NCBI GenBank assembly: GCA_959347315.1
Contig: OY365806.1
Location: 26,821,015 to 26,885,014, forward strand
Reading direction: 5' to 3'
DNA length: 64,000 bases
Origin: Bimastos eiseni
Lineage: Eukaryota > Annelida > Clitellata > Crassiclitellata > Lumbricidae
A program made the translations under genes and the position numbers. Positions within the stretch are counted from its first letter, which is position 1, and every line of letters starts with the position of its first letter. The notes beneath the pieces were generated by a model. The model was given only the letters and a program-made list of their open reading frames with translations, searched no databases and was not told where the DNA came from. Positions 11,420 to 23,579 of the stretch are shown piece by piece.

Positions 11420-12410
11420 AGATAGCATGGAAGCTCAGAGTCTCTGCGCCAAGTTACGTCGATGGGGTAGAGCGACTACTGACTACACGATTCGCTGATT
11501 CAAGTGAAGAAAGACGACCAAGAAGACCCGGAAAAGTTGCTAATAAATAAAGATGTACGAACGGACGATGAAGATTGACGTAAACAGGTGTCAAATAAGA
11601 GACTTGAATATCTCGGTCAAAATGATTCGTATCTCTTAAATATTTGCCAAGCCTATACACGGCTCAAATTTATCATAACCCTAATAAATTTAAGGCCAAC
11701 GCGCGTTAAGTGACATGACAGTATACAACGCGGCGCGCGAGGTGCATTCCTGGTTCGTGCCTGGATATGACGTAACCATTATTCTCGCCGCTAAGTTGAC
11801 ATCGACACTGGACTGCGGAAGACCGCTGGACCGTGCTGATCTAATGTTTTGTTCATCGATGAGTCGCCGTTTAATGTGTTTTATGTACCGAATGCACGTA
11901 CAAAACGATACAATTTTGGTTTCATGGGAAAAGGGTGAAGCCTTCATTTTGTGCCAAACGGTACCAAACTTAACTCGCAGTATTGCATTACATACATGTA
12001 GGCTACATTCTCGAGCATTACGCGAAGCCAGCGTTCGAGAGACAACGGCAGTGTTATACAACGAAAGTTTGTTGTTGGTAATAATCGTGGGAGCATTTCT
12101 GCAGGATGGTGCACGCTGCCATATACTTCAGCTGTGAAGACGAAGTGGCTTGACTACAAACTCCCGAAACGAAAAAAAGGATGGCCACCAAAACTGTCCG
12201 AATCTCTGCTATTGAGAACTTGTTTTTTAGCGTTTATATTTATACAGATCCTGAGTCAAAGAGCATTGAACAGCTCAAACGCCACCCAAACCAACGTGCA
12301 GAAACATAGACGTTGGGATACTTTAGTCGCTGATTCATTATATGCCGTATAGCGTGCTGTCATTAAGCAGAAAAACAGTTCTGTTCGCTAACAGCCTACT
12401 TCTGTAAAAC
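11420..12410 (+). pseudogene. Tc1/mariner-superfamily transposase remnant
   Basis: Frameshifted DDE transposase. Readable pieces in order: a helix-turn-helix-like LRRWGRATTDYT (~11450-11490), NVLFIDESPFNVFYVPNA with the first catalytic D (~11845-11900), and LHFVPNGTKLNSQYC (~11938-11985). Then come QDGARCH with the second D (~12103) and WPPNCPNLCYIENLF (~12180-12225, where the usual SPDLNPIE has become CPNLCYIE but the final E remains), YTDPESKSIEQLKRHP (~12240-12290) and RAVIKQKNSSVR (~12353-12390). About 36 residues separate the second D and the E. Several stops and frameshifts make it inactive. The 3' non-coding part continues to ~12685. Confidence 0.85.
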
Positions 12411-12685
12411 CTAAGTAACAATATTGTGCTATGGCCTACTTGGCCAAATATTTTCTTTTACCGTGATTTTATAATGAACAAACTATATCGCATGGCAGTA
12501 GTTTCCTGGAAACTGGTCCTCTTCAATTATTTTAATATATAATGGCAACCACGGACCGGATTAAAGCCAAATTTGTATAAATATCTTTCATTTGATTTGT
12601 GTATGCACTGACAAAATAACAAGAAAAAAGTCGTTACTGAGAAAACGAATTTTGAAAACGGTGAACTAACTTTTGTGTCACCTTA
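12353..12685 (+). mobile_element. 3' terminal part of the Tc1/mariner-like element
   Basis: Co-linear with 2552-2904, including AAGCAG, CGCATGGCAGT, AAAGCCAAATTTGTA and ACTGAGAAAACG, ending TTTTGTGTCACCTTA. Together with the inverted copy at 30670-30804 it defines the family's 3' end. No 5' terminal inverted repeat was found upstream of the transposase remnant. Confidence 0.8.
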
Positions 12686-13557
12686 TCACTTTTAAACGTA
12701 TCTGCCCGTAAGGTGCTAAAGGCAAGATTTAAAAGTACTTTGACCTTAAGTATTTAAAGACCTGATAAAGCCAAGAATCTTCAAAATGCCTTTAATGTTA
12801 TGATATTTACGTAAAAGTTCGACTAAACATGTACAAAATGGCATCGTTACAAGAGCCTGCATACAAATGAGAGAACTAAAGACAATCATGACAAAATGGT
12901 GCATGACACAAGTGCACGGCTATAAAACTAGACTACTGCCTAACTTAATAGACATAGGCTACCAGGTACCTCTCCTTCTATAGGCCCTATATCATATTTG
13001 TATCGCTCATCCAAGCTTGTCCTTCCAAAATGAATTATTTTAATAGCTCATCCAGCTTCACCTTCTACTAAGAAAAAGTTCTCGTTTGTTCCGAAAAATA
13101 TGTTCCATCGCTCTTCCATTTTCTACTGCATACTACCAAATATTTTCATGAGTCATCCAGCTTCGAGTTTTACCGCAATAATTTATCGCTTTAAAATAAT
13201 GTCGACGCTAGAATATAGCTTTATCAAATATTTTGAGGTTTTGAAAACTTTCGTTTCCTCTTTAGCATGACCATAGTTACGATGTTGAATACCTACAGTC
13301 CACAGCAATTTCTAAGTTACTCTTCTGCTCGCCATTGTTGTAACACGATTTTGGGTGCTCGCTTTTGTCTGCATCCTTTTTTTCTGACCGCTCTAAACTG
13401 AATTTTGTTATCAGTAAGCCATACACGAATTCTGCATACTTTCAGCTGCGTGAAGCCATTGCACCCAGTTAGGTACAAAAAGAAGAGCTTTTCCGCATGG
13501 GGGACATGTGAGGAGTCAGATTCTAAATAAAATAAAATTTATTTCTTTAGTAATTGA
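12686..13557. other. gene-free stretch with weak family C units
   Basis: TCATCCA(A)GCTT occurs at about 13008, 13046 and 13156, resembling very diverged units of the ~35-bp family C repeat (see 50080-51030). Otherwise nothing recognised. Confidence 0.35.
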
Positions 13558-14330
13558 GCTGTTCCAAATAATATTAAAATTGCAGAGGTCATTCCTCTGC
13601 TTAAATCTGGCACTAAATCAAAAATTTTAATCATAGACCCATGTACTGGCATTTAAATTCTGTCCAAATTCCTCCAAATATTTTGACAAAAATTAGGCTA
13701 CTGCACAATAGGCTAATGGAATTTTTGCTAAACTGAATTTCTTATCAGTAAGCGAGTATGGATTCCAAACAGAAAATTCTGCTTTAACGAATATTCAGGA
13801 TTATGCAAGGACAAATCTGGAAATCTATATGCCGAAATGAATTCTATTATTCTCAATGCGTGCATTCATTTCACTCTACTCTATCGACAGCCCTATATGA
13901 ATTCATGATGCCTACTAGATTGTTCTTATGCACATATGTATATAACCGATTGATCACGGAATTCAGAATTGTTTCACTTTTGTGCTGTTTGCTGATGACT
14001 ATAATGCATTCATGTCCAAAATCGATTACCTCTCTCCTTGATCGAGCAAGTCGTGAATTTATAATAACAACCTAATGGTTGATAGCAAATACGCATTTTG
14101 AAATTATAGAATGCCAATATTATATCCAGGTTCGCTAATACCGCAAGCTTGTTACCATTAAATGTTGATAACCACTTCTTTCAAGGTACACAAATACAAT
14201 ACAATGTCTTCCCGGCACTATTGATTCCAGCATTTGAAATGCTATACATGTAGGTGGAATAGTCATTATTAAATTTTGATTCGCATGATGTGTGGTGTAT
14301 CAATGAACAACTGCAACAAATCAATCAGTT
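13558..14330 (+). mobile_element. Jockey/CR1-like LINE, decayed reverse transcriptase
   Basis: Frames combine to AVPNNIKIAEVIPLLKSG (13558-13611), then NSVQIPPNILTKI and HNRLMEFLLN (~13660-13735), degenerate YGFQT-like residues (~13755), LFADDYNAFMSKIDYLSLL (RT box A(D)DD, ~13985-14040) and WLIAN (~14075). The expected order IAEVIPLFKSG, NRLMEFL, FADDT and W.IANKL matches RT palm and thumb. Multiple stops; inactive. The middle of the RT (the AFD.I.H motif) is not readable. Confidence 0.75.
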
Positions 14331-17224
14331 CAGTATTTTAAGAAATTATTTTCAAACAATTATAATAAATATTTTCTTTACACTTGAGGTCGTTACAGGT
14401 GACGACAACGATAAAAATTGTAAGAATCCATTGATGTAAATATGTAACTTTGTATGAAAAGCACTTTGTATGTAAAAAAATAATGTGAAAAATATCTAGC
14501 CTAATTAAGTTAAAAGTTTAGAAACAGTTCGCTCATCAGCGACCGAAATAATTTGAATAAGCTTTGACAAATGAGGGAAATTGTATAAATTATTATATTA
14601 AAATAGCAGGGGACCGATATGAACCGTTAACGTACTACAGATTGAACGAATCAGACAAGATCATGCTTTATTGACAGAGTTCTTAAACCAACATAAGTTC
14701 CTCGTACCCCGCAGAGTTCGAGCTCTCTGGCAATGATCGAGTGTATTAAACACTTAATAAGGCTGGATCATAATCGAAGTGGGCCTAGATTGCAAGAGAG
14801 ATGTCATTACGTTAAATGTCTGAAAAATATTTGTTTCGTATATTATATTATACAAATTGACTGAGCAGAATGGAAATCGTAGCTTTAATAAAGTATAGGT
14901 CAATAACACAAAATTATATTGTAATTAGTATTAGTAAAGACAAAGGCAGTAAAAACTTGTCATAAATATTTAGAATACTGTTCTATGTTTCTGCTGTTTT
15001 CTTTCTTCCATGGCTAGAAAATCGGTATTACCTTTGAGGCTTTCTCATCGTAAATAATGCCAGCTAGAATAGATAATTGGTGTGATACTAAGTGTAGGCC
15101 TCTACAGCTGTAGTCACTAATATAATAAACTGGCTATATATTAAGGTGCTTATAGTGATTTTATAGTGATTTGTAGCGTCTTTAGATTTTTTATAATTAA
15201 GTGTTATGTAGGCCGAACGAACAATTCAATGAGGTGAAATTGTCAGATATATGTCTATTTCATAAACAATGAATGATCATCAAGAAGCTGTACTGTAATT
15301 ATAAATGCATGCCTTGCAATCATCTGAGAATTAAACCCGTAATCCGATTGCCTGCAAAATTTGGTAAATGCATATTAAATGGCCAGCACAAATTCATAAA
15401 ATAGCATTTTATAAGCATTTTTAAATTCGTAGAGTGGATGTAATTAATTATTTGTAATTCGTTCGTTAAGCCTACGAGTTCCATAACCATAACTCTAATG
15501 AAGAAATATCGGACATTTTCTGAAGATCGCAGATGGATGATTAGGTTTATATCTGGTGCATTACAACATTCTCAGTGAAATCCTGGTTTAATAGTGTGGA
15601 CTGTTGAAGTATTCCAAGTGGTGCCATTACATTTAGAATTAAAATTGAAATTCATGTACATCATAATTTTTTTTTATTAACTTCTAGGACTTAAAAAGAC
15701 TTGACCTCTCGGTTGCATACTGGACCCCACAGCTGACTTTTCTGATCATCCTTTTTTGTAATGGGAATATGGATATAAGACGACCCGCATAGAATATAGC
15801 ACATTAGCTTGGCTAAGGCAGTTATAGGGCAGACCAACTACTTATGGAAAGCGTTTGGCATTTAAACTTTATGAATAATTCATAGGATTTTAAACCCTTA
15901 TTCGACTAATGTTCGACATGAGCTTTTCAACTGAGATTCTCCTCAATGATGAGACCCACAAATATGGCAATAAACGCCTAACATATGATGAGTTAAGTGA
16001 AGTTAAAGAATTCAAGCACATTTGCACAACAACTTTTGAATCAAACATTGTTACATGTGACAAGGCAGTAAGTTGCACTATGTTAATTTTTGACGTAAAA
16101 CAATAATAATGACGCCGCATTCATTTAAAAGAGAATTTTGAACGTTGTAATCTTGAGTGCTAAGGAGTGACAATATTCTGAGTAAGCCAGTCGACAATGG
16201 ATTTAGAATAATCGACTATGTGGCTTTTGATTCGATGCGGTCCGTATTTTTATCCAGTTTGTGAGAAGTTCTTTAGGAGAATGATTGAAGCTTGGCAATG
16301 TACATTCATTCATACTTGAAGAGGGGTCGCCTTGAATTCCAAGACAGAGTACTTTGTTTAACGCCCCGATAGCTCTCCCTCTTCTTACCTGAAAGCCAAG
16401 GTACATCAAAGTGACGAGACTGAGAACGCGAAGTGGGCTATACCGTGATCGCTTCGTTGTTGTTTGCCATATGGAAAGCTTCAAAAATGATCATGTTGGT
16501 GAAGAGATAAGTCGAATCTTCATTGTCGAACATCCAGTTACTTCAATATTACGTGGCATAAGGTTTTTCCCCACGTAATATAACACACTGACTATGCACA
16601 CTCATCGCGTACTTAGTACTACTCACGCGATTCAACAGTATGAACATCCTCGTAATTTCTGAATGAGATCTCTACCCCCACCCCATTTCTTGGATGGCGC
16701 ATTTGCTCCAAGGTTTCTATGGTGTAGTGTAGACGCCACTGGCCCCAATATAAGCTCTTTAACTTTATGCCCCATTATACTTACTTGGAACTGACAATAT
16801 TATCGGTCAATCTCGATTATACATGTTTCTTTTATCCAAGCTGCTTGAATAGGCCATGAATAGCCAACTATGTAGCTTCACTGTTAGAATCAAATTCTTG
16901 AACCCTTACGAGCTTGACTTTTAACCGGGAAACTCTACATCCAAGTCCTTATTTGACATACAGGGTCCTATCTCTGCTGCCATTGACCGAAACGAAGTAT
17001 TCTTGAAAACCTAGTTTCACCCCAAACGTTTTCCCCAGGAAAGCATACATATAAATCGTGGAAGCGTGGTTGCTTGCTGTCAATCGAATCTCGAACCAAA
17101 TTTTCTGCAGACCATTGTTGCGCTGTGTGGTCAGTGCTGTCTTTGCAGAGGTCTGCTCAATATGCTAATCGGGCGTCAATGGTCATTATTGTCAATTGAG
17201 GTGGCTATGAACACAGCAATTGGC
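14331..17224. other. long gene-free stretch
   Basis: Low-complexity AT-rich DNA. Open frames at 15909-16106 (plus) and 16203-16484 (minus) have no recognisable domain. No transposon end or tandem array stands out. Confidence 0.4.
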
Positions 17225-17227
17225 TCA

Positions 17228-17275
17228 GACACACACACACACACAAACACACACATACATACATACATATATACA
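17228..17275. repeat. (CA)n/(CATA)n microsatellite
   Basis: ACAC repeats passing into ACAT repeats. The overlapping HTHT-type open frame is a by-product. Confidence 0.9.
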
Positions 17276-17292
17276 TCAAATCAAAATAAAAA

Positions 17293-17745
17293 ATCTTTTG
17301 TTTGCTTCCAGTATGTACAGTAGTTTACAAACTTCGTTAGATAGGAGTGAAAACAAGAAGGAGGCCCAGAAGGGTCAAATGACTCACTTAATAGGACCAC
17401 CCCCAGTATATACATTATAGTTTAAAGGCAGCAGTGAGACATATGATACGTAGGCAAATTATATTCTAGACACAGAACAAATCATTAAGAATACTTAACT
17501 AAGAATTTAAAAACTAAAGAGGTCGACGGACAGTGGCTGGCTGATTTAAGAGCAGACCAAAGAAAAGGATAACTTTTATCCAACAGGTAATATTGCAATT
17601 ATTTTTAAAATAATTTCAGTCTTGGTAATTGTCTAATTTCATCTGGTATCTCATTCCACGTAGAAGGCCCAATTGATCTTAGAGCAAAGAGCCTGATGTT
17701 TGTCCTTGCATATACTGGTCGGTATGACTCAGCTTGCCTAGTTGT
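17293..17745 (-). mobile_element. LINE C-terminus plus 3' UTR
   Basis: On the minus strand 17745-17640 reads YRPVYARTNIRLFALRSIGP, then STWNEIPDEIRQLP and a stop-containing YYLLDKSYPF. This is the typical C-terminal stretch of CR1/Jockey-like LINE ORF2 (ARTN.RLFS.RSIGP..WN.IP..IR...S...FKK.LK). The 3' UTR follows and ends at 17293 in the ~107-bp block also found at 518-622. The copy is 5'-truncated, with only the last ~100 codons remaining, and it abuts a (CATA)n tract. Confidence 0.85.
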
Positions 17746-17746
17746 C

Positions 17747-17841
17747 TTACATACATACATACAAGCATACAATCATACATACATGCATACGTACATACAT
17801 ACATACATACATACATACATGTACATGCGTGCATATTATAT

Positions 17842-17882
<41 letters not shown>
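17747..17882. repeat. (CATA)n then (TA)n microsatellite
   Basis: Tetranucleotide array to ~17820 followed by an uninterrupted TA tract 17849-17882. It abuts the truncated 5' edge of the LINE fragment. Confidence 0.9.
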
Positions 17883-17885
<3 letters not shown>

Positions 17886-18485
17886 ATGTCACACGATATT
17901 TTGAAAGGCGTATCAAGTAGCTCTACCTGTAGTCCTATAGTACATGTGCCTCATAAACTCGCCTGCTATCCAGTTTCCTTTCTTTAACGACCCAGACTTG
18001 TGCCAGGTGTATTGTGTATATGCATGCTTGCCATAGCATTGGATAGACTTCACAATCAGGAGGCTCTTCATACTATTCAAATTTCTGAAATGCCAAATTG
18101 CTCCAAGGCCAAAGCTATGTCGTATCAGATGTCAGATGCCAATGTAGGCTGCCATGAAAATGTTCTGCAACGGTTTAGTCTAGCATTCGTCTTTTGCCGT
18201 GTCAGAAGCTGTTGCTTGCAAGACTGTTCATTTTCATCATAACTATTTTATATCACATAAATCTTTTTAGCCAAGTGTGTTTATTCTTATCACACGCATT
18301 TAGTAAAGTTGTAGGCTACACGTATGCTTATTTTTCTTCATTAGTATAGTGCAGTTACGTTTAACAAGTCTTCATTTAATAAAGTGCATAAGGCGGAAAT
18401 TTGTACCAGACAATGACAGCAGGTATTGCTGATGATAGTATATGTATAATCATATTATATCTGGTCCACAAAGAACACAGGCACA
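17883..18485. other. gene-free stretch
   Basis: Nothing recognised. Confidence 0.35.
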
Positions 18486-18819
18486 AAGGCATATGAATGG
18501 GCGAGACACAAGTAATCCAGTACAGGCGTTTAGATGCATATTATTATACTATGAGGCACAACCATAGTTTCAATTGTTATTTAAAGTGTATTGCCATGTG
18601 CATTTCATTCAGCCATCTATTTGACCTGTTTGAGCTTATTCAGATAGACTGACCTTATTGTCCATCCTCTGCAGCGACTGCAGTTGACACTCACTGACTA
18701 CAACAGCCCATTTGGTAAGATTGCATCCCAGGGGACTGAGATGTTTTAGATAGATCTGATTGGTAGCTAACAGGCAGCAGGTATTCAACAGACCACGCCT
18801 CCAAAACTTGGGCTTTAAA
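18486..18819. repeat. dispersed repeat, copy 1
   Basis: Matches 20834-21102 in direct orientation, sharing AAGGCATATGA, TTTCAATTGTTATTT, CTATTCAGATAGACTGACC and GATCTGATTGGTAGCTA. It carries an extra ~35 bp (18670-18705) absent from the other copy. No coding frame is conserved between copies. A non-autonomous element or LINE untranslated region is likely. Confidence 0.75.
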
Positions 18820-19101
18820 GACGAAGGTTTCTGGGCGGGCAGTTGTGTGACAAACTGCTCTGTACCCCACCCACCTGCGACAAATGATAGCTGAGACTCT
18901 GAGCATCCATGCCCTCTGTCAGCTGTCGACGGGAATCCGCTTGGAAAACTGCTTGTCAATCAAACCTGAACTCATTGAGTGGGGCTACAGTCAAGAAGTG
19001 CCATATTCAAGTCCACCGCCGGTCAATTCCTTTCAATTGAAATGCCTGCATGCCTCTGGGCAGTTCTCTGTCTGTCTGTCTGTCTCTGTACATACATCTA
19101 C

Positions 19102-19137
<36 letters not shown>

Positions 19138-20441
19138 CATGAGCCAAAGCGCAATAGGACGCATACAGGATATCAGCCCATGGACCATTATAGAAAGTGG
19201 AGCAATCTTGGCGATTGCCTGTGGTCGCTGTTGTTTGCGTTTGTTTCTCAGTCTGATCCGCACACACACACGCACACACACACGCTATTTATATTTATAT
19301 CTCTAGGCTGAAGAACTACATGTGAATTTCTATCTCACAGTTTTGTCTTAGCATTCAATCATTATAGTAAACGCCTTTTCACCCGGTATATTTATTTCAT
19401 ATGGTTTTCACGGGCGCGTTGAGAATATGGCACACAACCCTGAATTGCAAGACTGAGACATTGTGACATAATGTAAATAGATGACTAATTGTAATGCCAT
19501 TCAATGCAATGAATCTATGTATATTAATATATATATATTTGTGTGTATGTATATAATGTTTGTCTCATTGAGTCTGTATGAGAAGAGAGTCACCTTCTTT
19601 GAAATAGAATGTTCCCTCTCTCGTACAAGCAATAGGCCTATGTACCTTGTATTGACAGATGTCAAAGTTGGTCCATCTGTTTATGTTCTTGCAGAGTGGC
19701 AGCATGTAAACAACAATGGCACCGCTACCACTCCCCCGCCTCCCCCTCTCAGACTAAACCACTCAGATGTTCACTCTTTTGATGATCGATATATGCATAC
19801 AGCAGAACTCTGTAGTTGATATGACATAGCACCATGCAAAAATTGGTAAATACAGAATGCAGCATATGTATTTATTCCAAAATAGCTTTTGTGTAACCTA
19901 AGAACGTACTGTATTTCAGGTCGTATGCATGCCATGATTATTCAGGCCACTATATTATATATATATATATATATATATACATTTTATAAGGGCATCAATT
20001 TGAATACAATATAGGCATTCAGCGTGGTCATGTTAAGCAACATATATCTGTACTGAATAAAACAGCTGAAAATTGAGAGCTCTTGAATGATCAGCTTCTG
20101 ATGCAATAAGAATGAAAACTCGTATGAAACGTATTTCAAGGTACATCTGCTTTTGACATCTGATTGGATATAGGTTGTCACGTGTGTATAACAGTTCCGG
20201 TTCCCCAGATCAGAGAAACAATATAACAACACTGAACCCAGCCAAACGCCATATATATATATAATGTTCCAGAGTGGGGCTACAGTCAATGGTGTAAATA
20301 TAGTGGGCCGTTGAGAGTCGTGCTGTCTGAACAGCGCTGCATAATTTAGGTCACATGTCAAACCTAGGAAGAATATATCAGCCAGCGTATAATATGATCA
20401 ATTATGATACCTGGGAAACAATAAGCAGATCTCTCACTCTC

Positions 20442-20483
<42 letters not shown>

Positions 20484-20833
20484 CATACATATATACGCAC
20501 ACTTATATTTATACATGCAGCATTTGATAGCATTCATCCAGTATTCTTTTCAGTCTATTTCTCAGTTACACTCGCATCGGTCATCATCACGTAAAAAAAA
20601 CGCAAATAAAAGTGACCACAGGCAACCGCCAAAATTTGACTCATGGCTTCACCCCTTTAAGTCGCGATTTACAACACTGCAGCAAACTTCCCGCATGGGT
20701 TTGGTTGCACTTTTCACACGTTTGACGGGCACTGTCCACGAGCAGCTTGCAAGATGGCCGTACTGGCTAAAGCTGCGCGCGCACGCGCACACGCACACGC
20801 ACACGCACACGCACACACACGAATACAGGTACG
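18820..20833. other. microsatellite-rich, gene-free stretch
   Basis: TA tracts at ~19107-19132, 19957-19980, 20248-20263 and 20444-20480; CA/CGCA tracts at ~19259-19285 and 20775-20821. The phrase GAGTGGGGCTACAGTCAA occurs at ~18978 and ~20272 with unlike flanks. No gene recognised. Confidence 0.5.
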
Positions 20834-21102
20834 AAGGCATATGAGTGGCATAACAAGAACAGGTGTGTAGATGCATATAATTATAAAGACTATGAAGCAC
20901 GATCATTGTTTCAATTGTTATTTCCAGTGCATTTCCCTCACCTGTCTACTTGGCCCATTTGAGCCTATTCAGATAGACTGACCACACCGGTCCATTTGTT
21001 TAAGATTGTACCCCAGGCGGATGAGATGCTTTGGAGAGATCTGATTGGTAGCTAGCAGGCGGCAGGTATTCATTAGACCACGCCCTAAAAACTTGGCCTT
21101 TA
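20834..21102. repeat. dispersed repeat, copy 2
   Basis: See 18486-18819. This copy ends just before a LINE RT remnant, so the repeat could be an insertion beside it. Confidence 0.75.
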
Positions 21103-21109
21103 AGCATCT

Positions 21110-21990
21110 TCATTGACATCGCCAAAACTTTCGATTCTGTATAATTTATCATAATAAAGCATATTTGCCAAATGAAAACATCTAGGCATCCGGGTTTGAC
21201 TCTGGAGTTGTTCAACAGCTGTTCTATGCAGTGGATTGCAACATTTTCTATAATGGAACAACTTTCACGACTAAACTCACAAAACATAATGTTCCTCAAC
21301 GCTCAATCAGAGCTCTAATTGAATAAGTCCTTCAATTTTTCTGCTACTCGATTATCACATACAATAAACGACGTCCCTTCGTCACTTCCTGCTCTTTGCT
21401 GATGACACCCGTGTTCTTGCTTCTAACTCCCCCTGTGACGATCCACTGCAATTTTTAGATCGTGAACTTGTACATGTTCGTCTTGAACAATTAACTCACA
21501 CTTAACGCCACAAAAACTAAATCCATCCTTTCACTTCCCATCTTAAGAAAACTCATCTGCATGAAATGGTCTTGATACTTGATGATAAATAAAATGCCCT
21601 TACCTAAGTTCATAACCACTAAATGCATGATTGTCTGTGTTGAACAATTCCTTTCTTGGATTATAATAAGGCTTCCAAAATATCTGAGAATATTGCGTTG
21701 CATATCTATTGCCCTTCGTGATATACTCACTAACCTCTACTTTTCCATGATCCACACCTTATCGACTAATAGTATTCCTACCTTACCTTACTTTAGGCGC
21801 CCTGCAGCTACTATTTAAGGTCAAGTGGGTTCATATCAATGCAACCGATAGAACTCTATAGCTATTAGAAAATATTCTCTCCCTCCTATACCAGGCATCG
21901 TAAAATATTAACCTCTTTTAACAACTGTTAACCAGATAGATCTAATGCAAACTGCTGAACTTACAAATAAAACTCGAGCAACCGGCTACC
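21110..21990 (+). mobile_element. CR1/Jockey-like LINE, heavily decayed RT
   Basis: Fragments in alternating frames: IAKTFDSV (RT motif ..DIAKAFDSVDH, 21119-21142), FYNGTTFTTKL with HNVPQRS (~21250-21305, the QG of the PQG box changed), SLLPALLFADDTRVLASNSP-like wording (~21380-21435), EQFLSW (~21640-21658, compare EFLSW at 61.8 kb), and ILTNLYFSMIH (~21723-21757). The same motif order as the 61-63 kb LINE suggests a related family. Many stops. Confidence 0.75.
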
Positions 21991-23236
21991 TATTGCCAAA
22001 GTTATCACCTTTATGGCAACAAATTTTCATAGGCCCTATGTCCAATGAATACATCCTTTTGACCTCAGCAACTCTAATGACTATAGACCTATTTATGCAC
22101 GCACTTTCATGGGTAAATTCTCATTCCGAGGCTGAGGGCCTGTTAAGATGGAACTGTGTTCTATGTCCTACATGAAATGCGCACTCAAATTTTCCTTAAC
22201 TCATTGAAATTTATACTCCGTGAATATTTGCTGTATACCAATCTACTTATTTTAATACCTCTTAATTAACTAATAAGCTTCCTACGACATGTTTGTTTTC
22301 ATGCATAAATCCTCGTTCGACAAACATTTACTCGGAAGACTCTAAGGATATAATCAATGTATCTGCCAGCTAGACTATAGGTCTCTTCAGGCTTCTTCCA
22401 TTTGCTCTCTGCCCAGTGAAACCGGTTTGTCACTTTTACATTATATTTGATGATTTTCTGTAGTCATTTAAAACACTTTGTGATATTTATGTATTTTCTG
22501 GAACCCATGGTGACGCCTATTATACAGTAAATTGTGCGAATAACCTTTAAAGACCTATTGTTATATGATTGGAAATCATATAAGATCGCTAGTATCGTAT
22601 TTATAATCATCCATCAGCGTTATAGACCTTGGCTAACAGTCCGTGAGGGACGAAGAAACCAAGTTAATGAAAACTTCCATGCATTATATATTTTTGAAAG
22701 AACGAAGTTATTAGGCTTATGTCTCTAAATATTGCTATTAACAGCTAAGTTCAATATTTACTTTCACAGAGCTTAAGGATTAACTACCTAAACCATATAT
22801 TCAGTAAATCTTTAAATAGGCGCATATAAAGTGTTTTTAGGTAAGTTTTGGATGCATGCCCTTACGTTTTGCATGAAGATTTCATTTGCTTAATTATTCA
22901 CTTCTTCCCATTTCTGCTTAACCAGCAGATGCACATAGTTATGTAACAACACGTTGAATTATCAATCAATTATGAGCAACAGTTTAAGTAAAGTTACTTA
23001 TTCATGCTGACCATGATCTCTATAGCCTCAAATAAGTAAAATAGCATCATATTTTACAGACATTGAGTTATAATGCATCGTGTACAAGTTATAGCTACGC
23101 AGCAGATGATGCAATTTTAGTTGGCCAAAGCCTATCGATCAGACGCCGAAATGAAAGATATGCGTATTTTGATCGAGACATTGAAATTGATTGAAGGTAG
23201 AGATAAACATATTTGAGTCAAAGTATCCTAATCGAT
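21991..23236. other. gene-free stretch, part possibly LINE 3' UTR
   Basis: Around 22428-22447 the word TGTCACTTTTACATTATAT recurs exactly at ~23337, suggesting that the LINE 3' UTR extends to about 22560 and that a second UTR fragment lies after the hairpin at 23237. A small palindrome (TTATATGATT/AATCATATAA) sits at 22560-22582. Confidence 0.35.
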
Positions 23237-23335
23237 AGCACTGACTGCGCATTTTGTACAATGACTCTGAGAATCTGCCAACATAATTTGTTGGCAGATT
23301 CTCAGAGTCATTGTATAAAATGCGCAGTCAGTGCT
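23237..23335. repeat. near-perfect 47-bp inverted repeat (hairpin)
   Basis: Left arm 23237-23283 begins AGCACTGACTGCGCATTTTG; right arm 23289-23335 ends ATGCGCAGTCAGTGCT. 46 of 47 positions pair, with a 5-nt spacer. The one mismatch is a C/T. Such symmetry decays quickly under neutral mutation, so it is either young or maintained. A bare palindromic element, a snap-back duplication, or a hairpin RNA source are all possible. The stem is long and the loop small for a canonical animal miRNA precursor. Confidence 0.95.
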
Positions 23336-23440
23336 TGTCACTTTTACATTATATTGCCACATTGTAAGTGCTGAGGTCACATTTAGCTACAGTTACAATT
23401 TTGTGGAGTGAATAAAGCTCCGGTTTATTGTAATATAATT
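23336..23440 (+). mobile_element. possible LINE 3' UTR fragment
   Basis: Begins with the word shared with 22428-22447 and contains GAATAAAGCTCC followed by a T-run. No coding part. Weak call. Confidence 0.3.
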
Positions 23441-23579
23441 TTTTTTTTCATTTGTGGCAATCGTTTTCGTTTGTTGATTAATTACCTTGATGTGTTTTTC
23501 CTGTTATGAGTGGAATTTGACAATAAAAAATAGCTTTGATTTGACTTTAATATTCTCCCAAAAAAGAGTTATATTGAAG

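Noticed and set aside
15909..16484. Two open frames (65 and 93 codons, opposite strands)
   Set aside because: Length expected by chance in 64 kb; no motif recognised.
20649..20906. Cys/Val-rich minus-strand frame
   Set aside because: Produced by the (CA)n/(CGCA)n microsatellite at 20775-20821.
23237..23335. Calling the hairpin a miRNA gene
   Set aside because: The stem is longer and the loop smaller than usual animal pre-miRNAs. Without small-RNA data it is only reported as an inverted repeat.
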